Origin: Alcaligenes parafaecalis
Lineage (GTDB): Bacteria > Pseudomonadota > Gammaproteobacteria > Burkholderiales > Burkholderiaceae_B
Length of the DNA: 64,000 nucleotides
Direction of reading: 5' to 3'
Assembly: GCF_026344135.1 (NCBI RefSeq)
Contig: NZ_JAPKNA010000002.1
Span: 744,001-808,000, forward strand
Shown: positions 33,603 to 42,349 of the stretch, one piece after another
Position numbering within the stretch: position 1 is the stretch's first letter
How the letters are laid out: the number at the start of each line of letters is the position of its first letter
The notes under the pieces: model-generated
What the model was told of the DNA's origin: nothing
Database searches by the model: none
What the model saw: the letters and a program-made list of their open reading frames with translations, nothing else
Translations under genes and position numbers: made by a program

Positions 33603-34589
33603 ATGAGTAGCAAAATCCGTGTCGGTATTGCAGGTTACGGCAATTTAGGGCGAGGCGTAGAGCTGGCCCTGGCACAGAACCCGGACATGGAGCTGGTCAG
33701 CGTTTTTACTCGTCGTGACCCTGCTTCCTTGCGTCTGCAAAGTGCAGGTGTGCCTGTGCGCGCCCTGGACCAGATCGAACAGTACCGCAATGATATTGAT
33801 GTGCTGATTCTCTGTGGTGGCTCTAAAAATGACCTGCCCGAGCAAGGCCCGGCCTTGGCGCGCTGGTTCACAACGGTCGACAGCTTTGATACCCACGCCC
33901 GTATCCCTGAGTACCATGCTGCGGTAGATGCAGCGGCTCAAGGTGCCGGTACGACGTCCCTGATCGCCGTGGGTTGGGATCCAGGCCTGTTCTCGCTGAA
34001 CCGTCTGTATGGCGAATGTGTCTTGCCTGTTGGCCAGACCTACACCTTCTGGGGCAAGGGCCTGAGCCAAGGTCACTCGGATGCGATCCGTCGTGTGGCG
34101 GGTGTCGCCGGTGGTGTGCAATACACCCTGCCTCTCGAAGCGGCCGTGCAGCGTGTACGTAATGGTGAACAGCCCGAGTTGAGCACCCGCGAAAAACACA
34201 AGCGTCAGTGTTTTGTGGTGCTGGAGCAGGGTGCTGATGCCGAAACCGTGCGTGAAGCCATTGTGACCATGCCCGACTACTTTGCGGACTACGACACCGA
34301 AGTGAACTTTATCGACGCCGAAACCTTGGCTCGCGATCACGCCGCCATGCCACATGGTGGTTTTGTGATCCGTAGCGGCCAGTCGGGTTCGGGCTCGCAG
34401 CAAGTCGTGGAATACGCGCTGAATCTGGGCAGCAACCCGGAGTTCACATCCAGCGTGCTGGTCGCTTACGCGCGTGCCGCTTACCGCATGAACCAGCAAG
34501 GGCAGATCGGTGCTCAAACCGTGCTGGACGTGGCTCCTGGCCTGCTCTCGCCCAAGTCGCCTGCGCAGTTGCGTAAAGAGCTGCTGTAA
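33603..34589 (+). CDS. ddh: meso-Diaminopimelate dehydrogenase
   Basis: Ddh makes meso-diaminopimelate from tetrahydrodipicolinate, ammonia and NADPH in one step, bypassing the acyl branches of lysine synthesis. The 328-residue protein has the Rossmann motif GIAGYGNLGRGVE near the start. It also has LCGGSKNDLPEQGP, TVDSFDTHARIPEYH and TSLIAVGWDPGLFSLNR, and MPHGGFVIRSGQSG near the C-terminus, all characteristic. The length is normal. It lies after a RhtB-type exporter and before a strong hairpin. Confidence 0.95.
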   Translation: MSSKIRVGIAGYGNLGRGVELALAQNPDMELVSVFTRRDPASLRLQSAGVPVRALDQIEQYRNDIDVLILCGGSKNDLPEQGPALARWFTTVDSFDTHARIPEYHAAVDAAAQGAGTTSLIAVGWDPGLFSLNRLYGECVLPVGQTYTFWGKGLSQGHSDAIRRVAGVAGGVQYTLPLEAAVQRVRNGEQPELSTREKHKRQCFVVLEQGADAETVREAIVTMPDYFADYDTEVNFIDAETLARDHAAMPHGGFVIRSGQSGSGSQQVVEYALNLGSNPEFTSSVLVAYARAAYRMNQQGQIGAQTVLDVAPGLLSPKSPAQLRKELL

Positions 34590-34607
34590 CTTTCAGTTTG
34601 AAGTGTG

Positions 34608-34638
34608 CGGCCCTGCTCAGCGTGTCTGAGCAGGGCCG
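34608..34638 (+). terminator. Terminator-like hairpin after ddh
   Basis: A perfect 13-bp GC-rich stem (34608-34620 with 34626-34638) has a five-base CGTGT loop. The T tract is weak (TATGTTT), so termination may be partial. Confidence 0.65.
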
Positions 34639-34724
34639 TATGTTTCACTTGTTAGTGGGCAAATGATTCAGCCGGGCAATAAAGGGTAAAATAGCGCTCA
34701 TTTCCCATTATTCTGAGTGTTCTC

Positions 34725-34916
34725 ATGCGCTTACTAATCGCACTATTACTACCCTGGCTGGGTTTTTTCACGATTGGCCGGCCTGTGGCAGGCATTATTT
34801 GCCTGATTTTGCAGTTGACCTTAATTGGATGGATCCCTGCCGCTATCTGGGCGGTGTATTCCCTTAGCCAATACAAGACCGACAAGAAAATCGAGCAAGC
34901 TCTGGGTAAGCGTTAA
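34725..34916 (+). CDS. Pmp3/YqaE-family small membrane protein
   Basis: This 63-residue peptide has two membrane helices separated by a glycine- and proline-containing turn, as in the YqaE/Pmp3 (UPF0057) family. The first helix includes LLPWLGFFTIGRPVAGIICL and the second WIPAAIWAVYSL, followed by a basic tail. Such proteins are linked to ion or stress tolerance in fungi and plants; the bacterial role is unclear. It stands alone between ddh and the ABC importer operon. GAGTG lies upstream of the ATG. Confidence 0.85.
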   Translation: MRLLIALLLPWLGFFTIGRPVAGIICLILQLTLIGWIPAAIWAVYSLSQYKTDKKIEQALGKR

Positions 34917-35003
34917 GCCCAAGGTTTTTCTTCCCTATTTGTACGTCTGAGCAGGCCATGATGCGCTTGCTCAGGCGTTTTATATTTTTTTGCTGATACA
35001 GCC

Positions 35004-36590
35004 ATGACCCTATCGTCTCCCGTGGGCCATTCCTCTGAGTCCGGTGAGCAAACGGTATCCCTAGACCCCAAGGCTGTGCCACGCCTGGAACTTCGTAATA
35101 TCACCAAGGCCTATCCGGCAGTGGTGGCCAACGATAATATTTCCTTGTCTATCCTGCCCGGGCAGATTCATGCCGTGTTGGGGGAGAATGGCGCGGGCAA
35201 GTCCACCCTGATGAAAATCATCTACGGTGTGGTCAAACCCGATCAAGGCCAGATTCTGTGGGATGGTCAGCCGGTACAGATCAGCAGCCCAGCGGCAGCC
35301 CGTCAACTGGGCATTGGCATGGTGTTCCAGCACTTTTCCCTGTTTGACACCCTGACCGTCACGGAAAATATTGCGCTGGGTTTGCCTGCCTCTACGAATA
35401 TGCAGGAACTGGCCGGGCGTATCAGCGAGACCGCCAGCCAGTATGGTCTGGACCTGGACCCGCAACGTCATATTCATACCTTGTCCGTGGGCGAATGTCA
35501 GCGGGTGGAAATTGTGCGTGCCTTGTTGGGCAAGCCCAAACTGCTGATTCTGGACGAGCCTACTTCGGTATTGACCCCTCAGGCGGTGCGCCGCTTGTTT
35601 GGTACTTTGCGTCAGTTGGCGGCAGAGGGTTGCAGCATTGTCTATATCAGCCACAAGCTCGATGAAATCCGCGAGCTGTGCAATGCCTGTACGGTCATGC
35701 GCATGGGCAAGGTCACAGGGTATTGTGATCCACGCCAGGAAACGACGGCCAGCCTGTCGCGCCTGATGATTGGTGCCGAACCGCAGTCCCTGGGCGAGCG
35801 CAGTACGCAGCAGGGGGGAACGCTCTTGCAGGTGCGTAATCTGCAATTGAGTAAATCCCATCCTTTTGCCTGCGAGTTGCAGGATGTCAGCTTTGACCTG
35901 CACCAGGGCGAGATTCTGGGTGTGGCCGGTATTTCCGGTAATGGTCAGCAAGAGCTCTTGGCGGCCTTGTCGGGTGAGGACACCCGTGCCCAGGCTGAAA
36001 TGATTGTGCTGGATGGCCAGGCGATTGCACAGCGCGATGCCGCATGGCGACGTGACCAGGGCATGGGTTTTGTGCCTGAAGAACGCTTGGGACGCGGTGC
36101 GGTGCCGGAGTTATCTCTGGCCCAAAACCTGCTGCTGTCTCATCAAAACCCGGAAACGGTGAAACGTGGCTTTCTGCGCTTTCCCAGCATTCGCCGTCTG
36201 GCGGGTGGGATTATCAAGCGCTTTCGCGTCAAAACGTCTAATGAGCAAGCCGCTGCCAACAGCCTGTCTGGCGGCAACCTGCAAAAGTACATTATTGGCC
36301 GTGAAGTGACCCGCCAGCCACGCATCCTGGTCATTGCCCAGCCAACCTGGGGAGTGGACGTCGGCGCTGCTGCCCAGATCCACGCCGAGCTGCTGGCCTT
36401 GCGCGATGCGGGCTGTGCCTTGCTAGTTATTTCCGAAGAGCTGGATGAATTGTTTGCGATTGCCGATCGCCTGATTGTTATCTCCAAAGGTCGTATGTCT
36501 CCCTCTATTCCCGTGGCGCAAGCCAGTGTTGATCAGATTGGGCAATGGATGAGTGGTTTGTGGACGGAGGATGAGCATGTTCAGGCTTGA
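35004..36590 (+). CDS. ABC importer ATPase with two domains (nucleoside/BMP type)
   Basis: This 528-residue double ATPase energises a sugar-like (CUT2/nucleoside) importer. Domain 1 has Walker A GENGAGKST (60-68), the signature LSVGECQRV and Walker B LLILDEPTSVL. Domain 2 starts with GVAGISGNGQQELL and has LSGGNLQKYIIGREV and LVIAQPTWGVDVGA, the degenerate second site typical of the family. The following permeases and BMP-type receptor identify it as a probable purine nucleoside importer. It overlaps the first permease by 14 bases. Confidence 0.94.
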   Translation: MTLSSPVGHSSESGEQTVSLDPKAVPRLELRNITKAYPAVVANDNISLSILPGQIHAVLGENGAGKSTLMKIIYGVVKPDQGQILWDGQPVQISSPAAARQLGIGMVFQHFSLFDTLTVTENIALGLPASTNMQELAGRISETASQYGLDLDPQRHIHTLSVGECQRVEIVRALLGKPKLLILDEPTSVLTPQAVRRLFGTLRQLAAEGCSIVYISHKLDEIRELCNACTVMRMGKVTGYCDPRQETTASLSRLMIGAEPQSLGERSTQQGGTLLQVRNLQLSKSHPFACELQDVSFDLHQGEILGVAGISGNGQQELLAALSGEDTRAQAEMIVLDGQAIAQRDAAWRRDQGMGFVPEERLGRGAVPELSLAQNLLLSHQNPETVKRGFLRFPSIRRLAGGIIKRFRVKTSNEQAAANSLSGGNLQKYIIGREVTRQPRILVIAQPTWGVDVGAAAQIHAELLALRDAGCALLVISEELDELFAIADRLIVISKGRMSPSIPVAQASVDQIGQWMSGLWTEDEHVQA

Positions 36591-37638
36591 GACTCGCGCC
36601 ACGCCCTCAACCTTGATGGCCTGGTGTTCCCCTTTATTGGCTGTCTTGCTGACTATGGCCGTAGCCGGGACCTTGTTCTGGTCGCTGGGTAAAAACCCGC
36701 TGGCTGGCCTGAATGTGTTTTTCCTGGAGCCTTTGCGTGATCTGAACGGTTGGGCCGAGGTGGGCGTCAAGCTGATCCCTCTGTTGCTGATCTCGGTCGG
36801 TCTGGCGATCTGCTTTCGAGCCAATATCTTCAATATCGGGGCAGAAGGGCAGTTGGTGATGGGAGCCCTGGCGGCTGGAGCCTTCATCCTGCAAGTGGAC
36901 AATGGCGATAACGGCGGCTTTTTCCTGATTGCCGTGGCTTTGGTGTGCGGCATGCTGGGCGGCATGTTCTGGGCCGGGATTGTGGCTTTTCTGAAAGATC
37001 GCTTCAATGCCAACGAGATTCTGGTGTCGCTGATGCTGGTTTATGTAGCCCAGCACTTGCTGAGCTATCTGGTCCACGGCGCCTTGCGTGACCCTGATGG
37101 TTTTGGCTTCCCGCAGTCCAGCTTGTTCTCCGATGGTTTTTTGCTCTCTGCCGTCTTGCCGGGCACACGTTTGCATAGCGGCATTATTCTGGCCTTGATC
37201 GCTTCGGTGGCCGCGTGGCTGTTTCTGACTCGCAGCATGGCGGGTTTCCGATTGCGCGTGGGGGGCATGGCCCCGCTGGCCGCACGCTATGCAGGCTTTT
37301 CGTCCCGCAAGGCCTTGTGGAGTTCCTTGCTGATTTCGGGGGCTTTGGCGGGTTTGGCCGGTGCGGCTGAGGTCATGGGTCCCGTCGGTCAACTGACGCC
37401 TTCGATTTCCCCCGGTTATGGTTTTGCCGCCATTATTGTGGCCTTTGTGGGGCGACTGCACCCGCTGGGACTGATTTTTTCCTCTTTTGTGATGTCCTTG
37501 CTGTATATCGGTGGGGAATTGGCCCAAAGTCGTTTGGGTCTGCCCAATGCGATTACGGGTATCTTCCAGGGCATCCTCCTATTTTCATTGTTGGCTTGTG
37601 ACGTGCTCATCACCAAGCGTTTGGTCTGGAGAAAGTAA
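36577..37638 (+). CDS. ABC importer permease 1 (BMP/nucleoside type)
   Basis: This 353-residue membrane protein belongs to the branched-chain/ribose-type permease family used with BMP receptors. It has about nine helices and the landmark NIFNIGAEGQLVMGALAAG, with an EGQL motif. The ATG at 36577 was chosen because GGAGG lies six bases upstream; ATG 36571 would be too close to it. Its stop shares a base with the next permease start (TAATG), so all parts are coupled. Confidence 0.93.
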   Translation: MFRLETRATPSTLMAWCSPLLAVLLTMAVAGTLFWSLGKNPLAGLNVFFLEPLRDLNGWAEVGVKLIPLLLISVGLAICFRANIFNIGAEGQLVMGALAAGAFILQVDNGDNGGFFLIAVALVCGMLGGMFWAGIVAFLKDRFNANEILVSLMLVYVAQHLLSYLVHGALRDPDGFGFPQSSLFSDGFLLSAVLPGTRLHSGIILALIASVAAWLFLTRSMAGFRLRVGGMAPLAARYAGFSSRKALWSSLLISGALAGLAGAAEVMGPVGQLTPSISPGYGFAAIIVAFVGRLHPLGLIFSSFVMSLLYIGGELAQSRLGLPNAITGIFQGILLFSLLACDVLITKRLVWRK

Positions 37639-38555
37639 TGGACGCGATTGCACCTTTGCTAGCCGCAACCATCAACGCAGGCACCCCTTTGCTCCTGGCA
37701 GCATTGGGTTTGCTGATTAATGAAAAATCCGGCGTCATCAATCTGGGCTCCGAAGGCATGATGCTCATGGCCGCCATTGTGGGCTTTGCCGTCGCCGTGC
37801 AGACGGGCAGTCCAGCTTTGGGCTTTGTGCTGGGCGCGGTCGTTGGCATGGTCATGGCCGCGGCCTTTGCCTGGCTGACCGTCTGGCTGGGAGCCAATCA
37901 GGTTGCTTGCGGCCTGGCGCTCTCCTTATTTGGGGTAGGGGCCTCCGCCTATATTGGCTTGCCGTTTACCGGCAACTCCCTGGTGGTGACCAAGCTGTCC
38001 ATTCCTGTGCTGAAAGATATTCCCCTGATCGGGCCTGCTTTCTTCCAGCAGCACTATATGGTGTATGTGTCCTGGGCCTTGTGTATTGCCGTGGCCTGGT
38101 TTCTGACACGCACGCGCTCCGGCCTGGTCTTGCGGGCGGTGGGCGAGTCGCCTGCCTCGGCCCACTCGCTGGGTTACAACGTGCGCTATATCCGTCTGGG
38201 TGCCTTGATGTTTGGTGGTGCGTGCTGCGGTCTGGCCGGTGCCTTTATCTGCCTGGTTTACACACCGATGTGGGTAGAGAATATGGTCTCTGGACGCGGC
38301 TGGATTGCCCTGGCACTGACAACTTTTGCTACCTGGCGTCCCTGGCGTGTGATGCTGGGCGCGTATCTGTTTGGTGGGGTCACGATTCTGACCTATCATG
38401 CGCAGGCTCTGGGCGTCCCGGTGGCCTCGCAATTACTGGCTATGATGCCGTATCTGGCCACAATTATTGTGCTGGTTTTAATTTCCCGAAACGCTAACTG
38501 GATCAGGTTGAATATGCCTGCATCGCTTGGCAAAAACTTCAATCCCAACAACTAG
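37638..38555 (+). CDS. ABC importer permease 2 (BMP/nucleoside type)
   Basis: This 305-residue permease is the partner of the preceding one. It begins with INAGTPLLLAALGLLINEKSGVINLGSEGMMLMAA and contains the EGM motif in place of EGQL. It also has the transport loop VGESPASAHSLGYNVRYIRLGA. About eight to nine helices are evident. Start and upstream stop overlap by one base, and the BMP receptor follows after nine bases. Together with the ATPase these form the membrane channel. Confidence 0.93.
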   Translation: MDAIAPLLAATINAGTPLLLAALGLLINEKSGVINLGSEGMMLMAAIVGFAVAVQTGSPALGFVLGAVVGMVMAAAFAWLTVWLGANQVACGLALSLFGVGASAYIGLPFTGNSLVVTKLSIPVLKDIPLIGPAFFQQHYMVYVSWALCIAVAWFLTRTRSGLVLRAVGESPASAHSLGYNVRYIRLGALMFGGACCGLAGAFICLVYTPMWVENMVSGRGWIALALTTFATWRPWRVMLGAYLFGGVTILTYHAQALGVPVASQLLAMMPYLATIIVLVLISRNANWIRLNMPASLGKNFNPNN

Positions 38556-38564
38556 AGGACTGAC

Positions 38565-39659
38565 ATGACTGGAAACTTTATGCGCAAGGCCCTTATGGCC
38601 GCTGCCATCGCTTCCCCCCTGGCCGCCTTGCCTGTATCCGTTCAGGCAAACGATCAAGAGCCCCTGAAAATCGGTTTTGTGTATGTCAGCCCTATCGGTG
38701 AAGCCGGTTGGACCTGGCAGCAGGATATTGGCCGTCTTGAAATGGAAGAGGCTCTGAAAGGCCGTGTAGTCACTCAGTACGTGGAAAACGTGCCTGAAGG
38801 TGCTGATGCTGAACGCGTGATCCGTGATCTGGCCCAGCAAGGCAACAAGCTGATTTTCACCACCTCGTTTGGCTACATGAACCAGACGCAGAAAGTGGCC
38901 AAGCAATTTCCGGACGTGAAATTCGTGCACTCCACCGGCTACAAGACGGCTCCTAACGTGGCAACCACCAACGCCCGTTTCTACGAGTCCCGTTACCTGG
39001 CTGGCGTGCTGGCTGGCAAGATGACCAAATCCAATGTGGTCGGTTACGTGGGTGCTCACCCCATTCCTGAAGTACTGCAAGGTATCAACGCCTTCGCTAT
39101 CGGTTTGAAGAGCGTGAACCCTGAGGCCCAGGTGCGCGTGGTGTGGGCCAATAGCTGGTACGACCCAGGTAAAGAGCGTGATGCGGCTGTGACCTTGCTG
39201 GGTCAGGGCGCAGACGTGGTGACTCACCACACCGACTCGACTGCCACCGTGCAAGCGGCTGAAGAAGCGGGCAAGTACGCCATTGCCTACCACTCCGACA
39301 TGAGCAAGTTTGGTCCTAAAGCCCAACTGGCTGCGGTGACTCACCACTGGGGTGACTACTTCACTCGTAAAGCCACTGAAGTTCTGGATGGCAAATGGCA
39401 GAACGACAGCACCTGGGGTGGCCTGAAGTCCGGCATGGCCGCTTTGGAAGGCTTCGGTCCTGAAGTGCCTGCTGATGTGAAAGAGTTCGTTCTGGCCAAA
39501 CAGGCCGAGATCGTGGCTGGCACCCTGCAACCTTTTGCTGCTCCTATCAAGGACAACGACGGCAAAGTGCGTCTGGAATCCGGTTTCCTGGATGACGACG
39601 CATTGAACCGCATGGACTACTACGTGGAAGGCGTGGCCAGCAAACTGCCCAAGCAGTAA
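38565..39659 (+). CDS. BMP-family ABC substrate-binding protein
   Basis: BMP (basic membrane protein) receptors bind nucleosides. This 364-residue protein has a Sec signal peptide without a lipobox cysteine, cleaved near VQAND. Its mature domains have IGFVYVSPIGEAGWTWQQD, NKLIFTTSFGYMNQT and GADVVTHHTDSTATVQAAEE. Its place as last gene of an ATPase-permease-permease-receptor operon completes the importer. Purine nucleosides or bases are likely ligands by family; exact specificity is open. A strong terminator follows. Confidence 0.94.
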   Translation: MTGNFMRKALMAAAIASPLAALPVSVQANDQEPLKIGFVYVSPIGEAGWTWQQDIGRLEMEEALKGRVVTQYVENVPEGADAERVIRDLAQQGNKLIFTTSFGYMNQTQKVAKQFPDVKFVHSTGYKTAPNVATTNARFYESRYLAGVLAGKMTKSNVVGYVGAHPIPEVLQGINAFAIGLKSVNPEAQVRVVWANSWYDPGKERDAAVTLLGQGADVVTHHTDSTATVQAAEEAGKYAIAYHSDMSKFGPKAQLAAVTHHWGDYFTRKATEVLDGKWQNDSTWGGLKSGMAALEGFGPEVPADVKEFVLAKQAEIVAGTLQPFAAPIKDNDGKVRLESGFLDDDALNRMDYYVEGVASKLPKQ

Positions 39660-39687
39660 GCTGCCCCGTAGTCTGTAGATAAACAAG

Positions 39688-39722
39688 GCCCCTTGTCGGA
39701 TTCTCCGACAAGGGGCTTTGTT
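39688..39722 (+). terminator. Rho-independent terminator of the nucleoside importer operon
   Basis: A perfect 13-bp stem, GCCCCTTGTCGGA (39688-39700) with TCCGACAAGGGGC (39704-39716), has a TTC loop and then TTTG TT. It lies 28 bases after the receptor stop. Confidence 0.88.
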
Positions 39723-39814
39723 ATAGGGGGCGGTGTGGCTTTTCAGGCTGTTGTTCAGGCCAAGCCCGAGCTTGTTCCTTGTTTGGCCTAAGGCTGGTTT
39801 GTCATCGCTCAGGA

Positions 39815-41221
39815 CTATGCGGCCTGCGTAGGCCGCTTGCGTCCCAAGCGCGTTGACGCCCGCATCCAGCGTAGTGTCATCAGCACGGCAACCACAGATA
39901 AGCCTGTCACCAACCCGATCCAGATTCCCATCCCACCCATATTGAACTGGAAGGCCAGCAGAGAGCCCGTAGGAACTCCCAGCACCCAATATCCTAGCAA
40001 GGCCAGCAACATGGGTATGCGCGTGTCATGCAGGCCGCGCAGCATCCCTGCAGCCACGGCCTGAGCACCATCACTGATCTGGAACAGAGCTGCCAGGGCC
40101 AGGAAGGTAATGGCCAGTTGGATGACAGGCTGATTTTCAGCCACATCCAGATCCAGGAACAGACCAATCAGGGTCAGGGGGGCGAACCAGAATACCAAGG
40201 CAGCCAACCCCATAAACCCAACCCCCAGCACGTAGGAAATCCAGCCAGCTCGCCGCGCACCCAAAGGATCAACCCGGCCTGCTGCCAAGCCTACCCGTAT
40301 GGTGGCAACTTGGCTGAAGCCCAAAGGAATCATGTAAGACACCGAGCAGATCTGCATGGCGATCGCGTGCGCAGCCAGATCAGATTGACCCAGCACACCC
40401 ATCATCATGATGGCGGCGTAAAAGACCAGGGTTTCCAGTGTGAAGGTAATGGCAATGGGGATACCCAGCGCCCACATTTTCCACAGGCGTTTCAGACTCC
40501 ATTGCCAGGCATCGTTAAACAGGTAATAACGTCGGAAACGGGGATCGTTCAGAACCACCCAGCTTAGCCCTGCGAACATGAAAATGCTGGACAGTGTCGT
40601 AGCCAGACCGGCTCCCGCCAGTCCCATTTCGGGCATGCCCAGATTGCCGAATACGAATAACCAGCCCAGCAAGGCATTGATCCCAATGGCTGCGATGGCA
40701 ATTACCAAGGTCCATCCCGGCTTTTCCATTGCCGCCAGAAAGGAGCGCAGCACGATATAGCCCAGATAAGGCAAGAGCGCCCATTGCAGCGTATGCATGT
40801 AATTGACGGAGCGAGCCGCGACGACAGGGTCCTGCCCCATCATCAGCAAGATGTGCTCGGCATTCCACAGCACAAGCCAGGCGGGCAGGGTGATCAGCAA
40901 GGCGGTCAAAAAGCCGTGGCGGATGATTTGCTGGGACTCGCGCACATTACGTAGTCGCCGTCCCAGGGTCGTGGCCAGCATGGGAACCACGGCCGACACC
41001 AGGCCCATGCTGAAAATCATGAAGGCCTGATACAGGCTGGCGGACAGGGAGCCAGCAGCCAGTTCATCCGGGCCAAGACGGCCCATGTAAATCAGGTTGG
41101 TTGCCAGCAGGCTGACCTGGGCCAGATTGGTCAGAATTAAAGGTCCGCCCAGGCGCAAGGACGATTGCAGCTCCGCCAGCCAGAGTTGGGTCGGGCCGGT
41201 GGTTTGAGACTTTGCAAACAT
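39815..41221 (-). CDS. MATE-family multidrug efflux transporter (NorM-like)
   Basis: This 468-residue inner-membrane protein has about twelve helices in two MatE repeats. Typical segments are LGGPLILTNLAQVSLLATNLIYMGRLG at the start and LRGLHDTRIPMLLALLGYWVLGVPTGSLLAF in the second half. NorM-type proteins expel cationic compounds using Na+ or H+ gradients. The gene follows a thioesterase by three bases on the minus strand and probably shares its transcript. The substrate range is unknown. Confidence 0.93.
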   Translation of the reverse strand: MFAKSQTTGPTQLWLAELQSSLRLGGPLILTNLAQVSLLATNLIYMGRLGPDELAAGSLSASLYQAFMIFSMGLVSAVVPMLATTLGRRLRNVRESQQIIRHGFLTALLITLPAWLVLWNAEHILLMMGQDPVVAARSVNYMHTLQWALLPYLGYIVLRSFLAAMEKPGWTLVIAIAAIGINALLGWLFVFGNLGMPEMGLAGAGLATTLSSIFMFAGLSWVVLNDPRFRRYYLFNDAWQWSLKRLWKMWALGIPIAITFTLETLVFYAAIMMMGVLGQSDLAAHAIAMQICSVSYMIPLGFSQVATIRVGLAAGRVDPLGARRAGWISYVLGVGFMGLAALVFWFAPLTLIGLFLDLDVAENQPVIQLAITFLALAALFQISDGAQAVAAGMLRGLHDTRIPMLLALLGYWVLGVPTGSLLAFQFNMGGMGIWIGLVTGLSVVAVLMTLRWMRASTRLGRKRPTQAA

Positions 41222-41224
41222 GAT

Positions 41225-41662
41225 TTATTTGGCGCGAGGCAAGGACCAGGTACTAATCACTTGAGCGACCGCCGGGCCACCGTTGGCCGGTTCCAGCAGC
41301 ACATCGCCCGCGCAGGTACGGCCAGTTTTGTGAATCCGGGCGTGAGCCAGAATATCGCCAGGAGGGGCCTTGCGCAGGAAGTTGATGGTCAGGCTGGAGG
41401 TGACGGCATCCGGGTTGCCGGTTGCGCCTACGACTGCGGCATACAGGGCCAGATCAGCCAGACCCATCAGCATGGGGCCTGCCACCATACCGCCCATGCG
41501 TTGGTGAGCATTCCGCTCGGGCAAGCGCAAACAGGCGTTGTCGTGGCCGATGTGAACAACATCAATACCCAGAACGGCCGCAAAGGGATGCAGACGTTCG
41601 AGTAAGTCACGAAACTGAACAATATCGATTTTTGGTTCGGGTGCAGAGTGTGTGCTGGTCAT
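41225..41662 (-). CDS. PaaI-type hotdog thioesterase
   Basis: This 145-residue hotdog-fold protein resembles PaaI/YbgC-like acyl-CoA thioesterases. The helix segment GGMVAGPMLMGLADLALYAAV carries the acidic catalytic residue, and SLTINFLRKAPPGDILAHARIHKTGR is a family hallmark. The ATG at 41662 (MTSTHSAPEPKID) was chosen over an upstream extension to 41764 that does not look like the family. Coupling to the MATE pump three bases downstream is probable, but no functional link is evident. Confidence 0.88.
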   Translation of the reverse strand: MTSTHSAPEPKIDIVQFRDLLERLHPFAAVLGIDVVHIGHDNACLRLPERNAHQRMGGMVAGPMLMGLADLALYAAVVGATGNPDAVTSSLTINFLRKAPPGDILAHARIHKTGRTCAGDVLLEPANGGPAVAQVISTWSLPRAK

Positions 41663-41807
41663 GACGTCGTCACTGAAAAGAAGGCCGTTGTAAGAAAGGC
41701 ATACTGGCTGGTACTGTATCAGATCGTCCCGCGTATCGGGGTAGTTCGGCGCCCGGCTGTTCAAGGCTGGACCAATTCCAATCGATCAGAAAAAAGCGAG
41801 GAGCATC

Positions 41808-42287
41808 ATGAAACGCAGTGCCATTCTTGTTGCCTTGGGTTTGCTGGTATCGACAAGTGCTGCCGTGGCGCACAGTCACGGTCATCAGCCCGAAACAGTA
41901 CGCGCCTTGAGCACTCAGGTTCATGCCAGTCAATGTTGGGTGCGCATGCTTCCCGAGCCTACGCCTTCAGCGGCTTATCTGGAGCTGGAAAACCAGGGTG
42001 AGCAAAGCGTGGCTGTGGTGGGCGCCAGCTCTTTGTCTTTTGGGCACGTCATGCTGCACCAGACGACCGAAAAGGATGGCATGGCTCGCATGTCTCATAC
42101 GTCCGAGGTAGAGATTCCGGCAGGCGGCACGTTAAGCCTGAAGCCGGGGGCATACCATGTGATGCTGGGGCAGGCGAAAGAGGATCTCGCTTTGGGCGAG
42201 CGCATTATTCTGAGTCTGCATTTGTCGGATGACACTCAGGTTCAAGCCGAGTGTGAGTTGCGGCCTGCCAAGACACAGGCGTATTGA
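41808..42287 (+). CDS. Periplasmic copper chaperone, PCu(A)C family
   Basis: PCu(A)C proteins deliver Cu(I) to cytochrome oxidase in the periplasm. This 159-residue protein has a signal peptide cut near AVAHSHG and a histidine-rich mature start. It carries the H-M...H-x-M copper motif in FGHVMLHQTTEKDGMARMSH and, further on, AYHVML. The length and the single cupredoxin-like domain fit. It stands alone, divergent from the thioesterase gene, with no SCO gene nearby. Confidence 0.92.
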   Translation: MKRSAILVALGLLVSTSAAVAHSHGHQPETVRALSTQVHASQCWVRMLPEPTPSAAYLELENQGEQSVAVVGASSLSFGHVMLHQTTEKDGMARMSHTSEVEIPAGGTLSLKPGAYHVMLGQAKEDLALGERIILSLHLSDDTQVQAECELRPAKTQAY

Positions 42288-42310
42288 GTCGACGAGTTTG
42301 ATCTGAATAA

Positions 42311-42340
42311 AAAACTGGCCGCTTCATGCGGCCAGTTTTG
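42311..42340. terminator. Bidirectional terminator between copper chaperone and hydrolase genes
   Basis: A perfect 9-bp stem, ACTGGCCGC (42314-42322) with GCGGCCAGT (42328-42336), is flanked by A and T runs. It serves the convergent genes ending at 42287 and 42350. Confidence 0.85.
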
Positions 42341-42349
42341 TGTGGAAGA

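Noticed and set aside
36553..36576. GTG or earlier ATG start for ABC permease 1
   Set aside because: GGAGG lies six bases before the ATG at 36577, which fits best.
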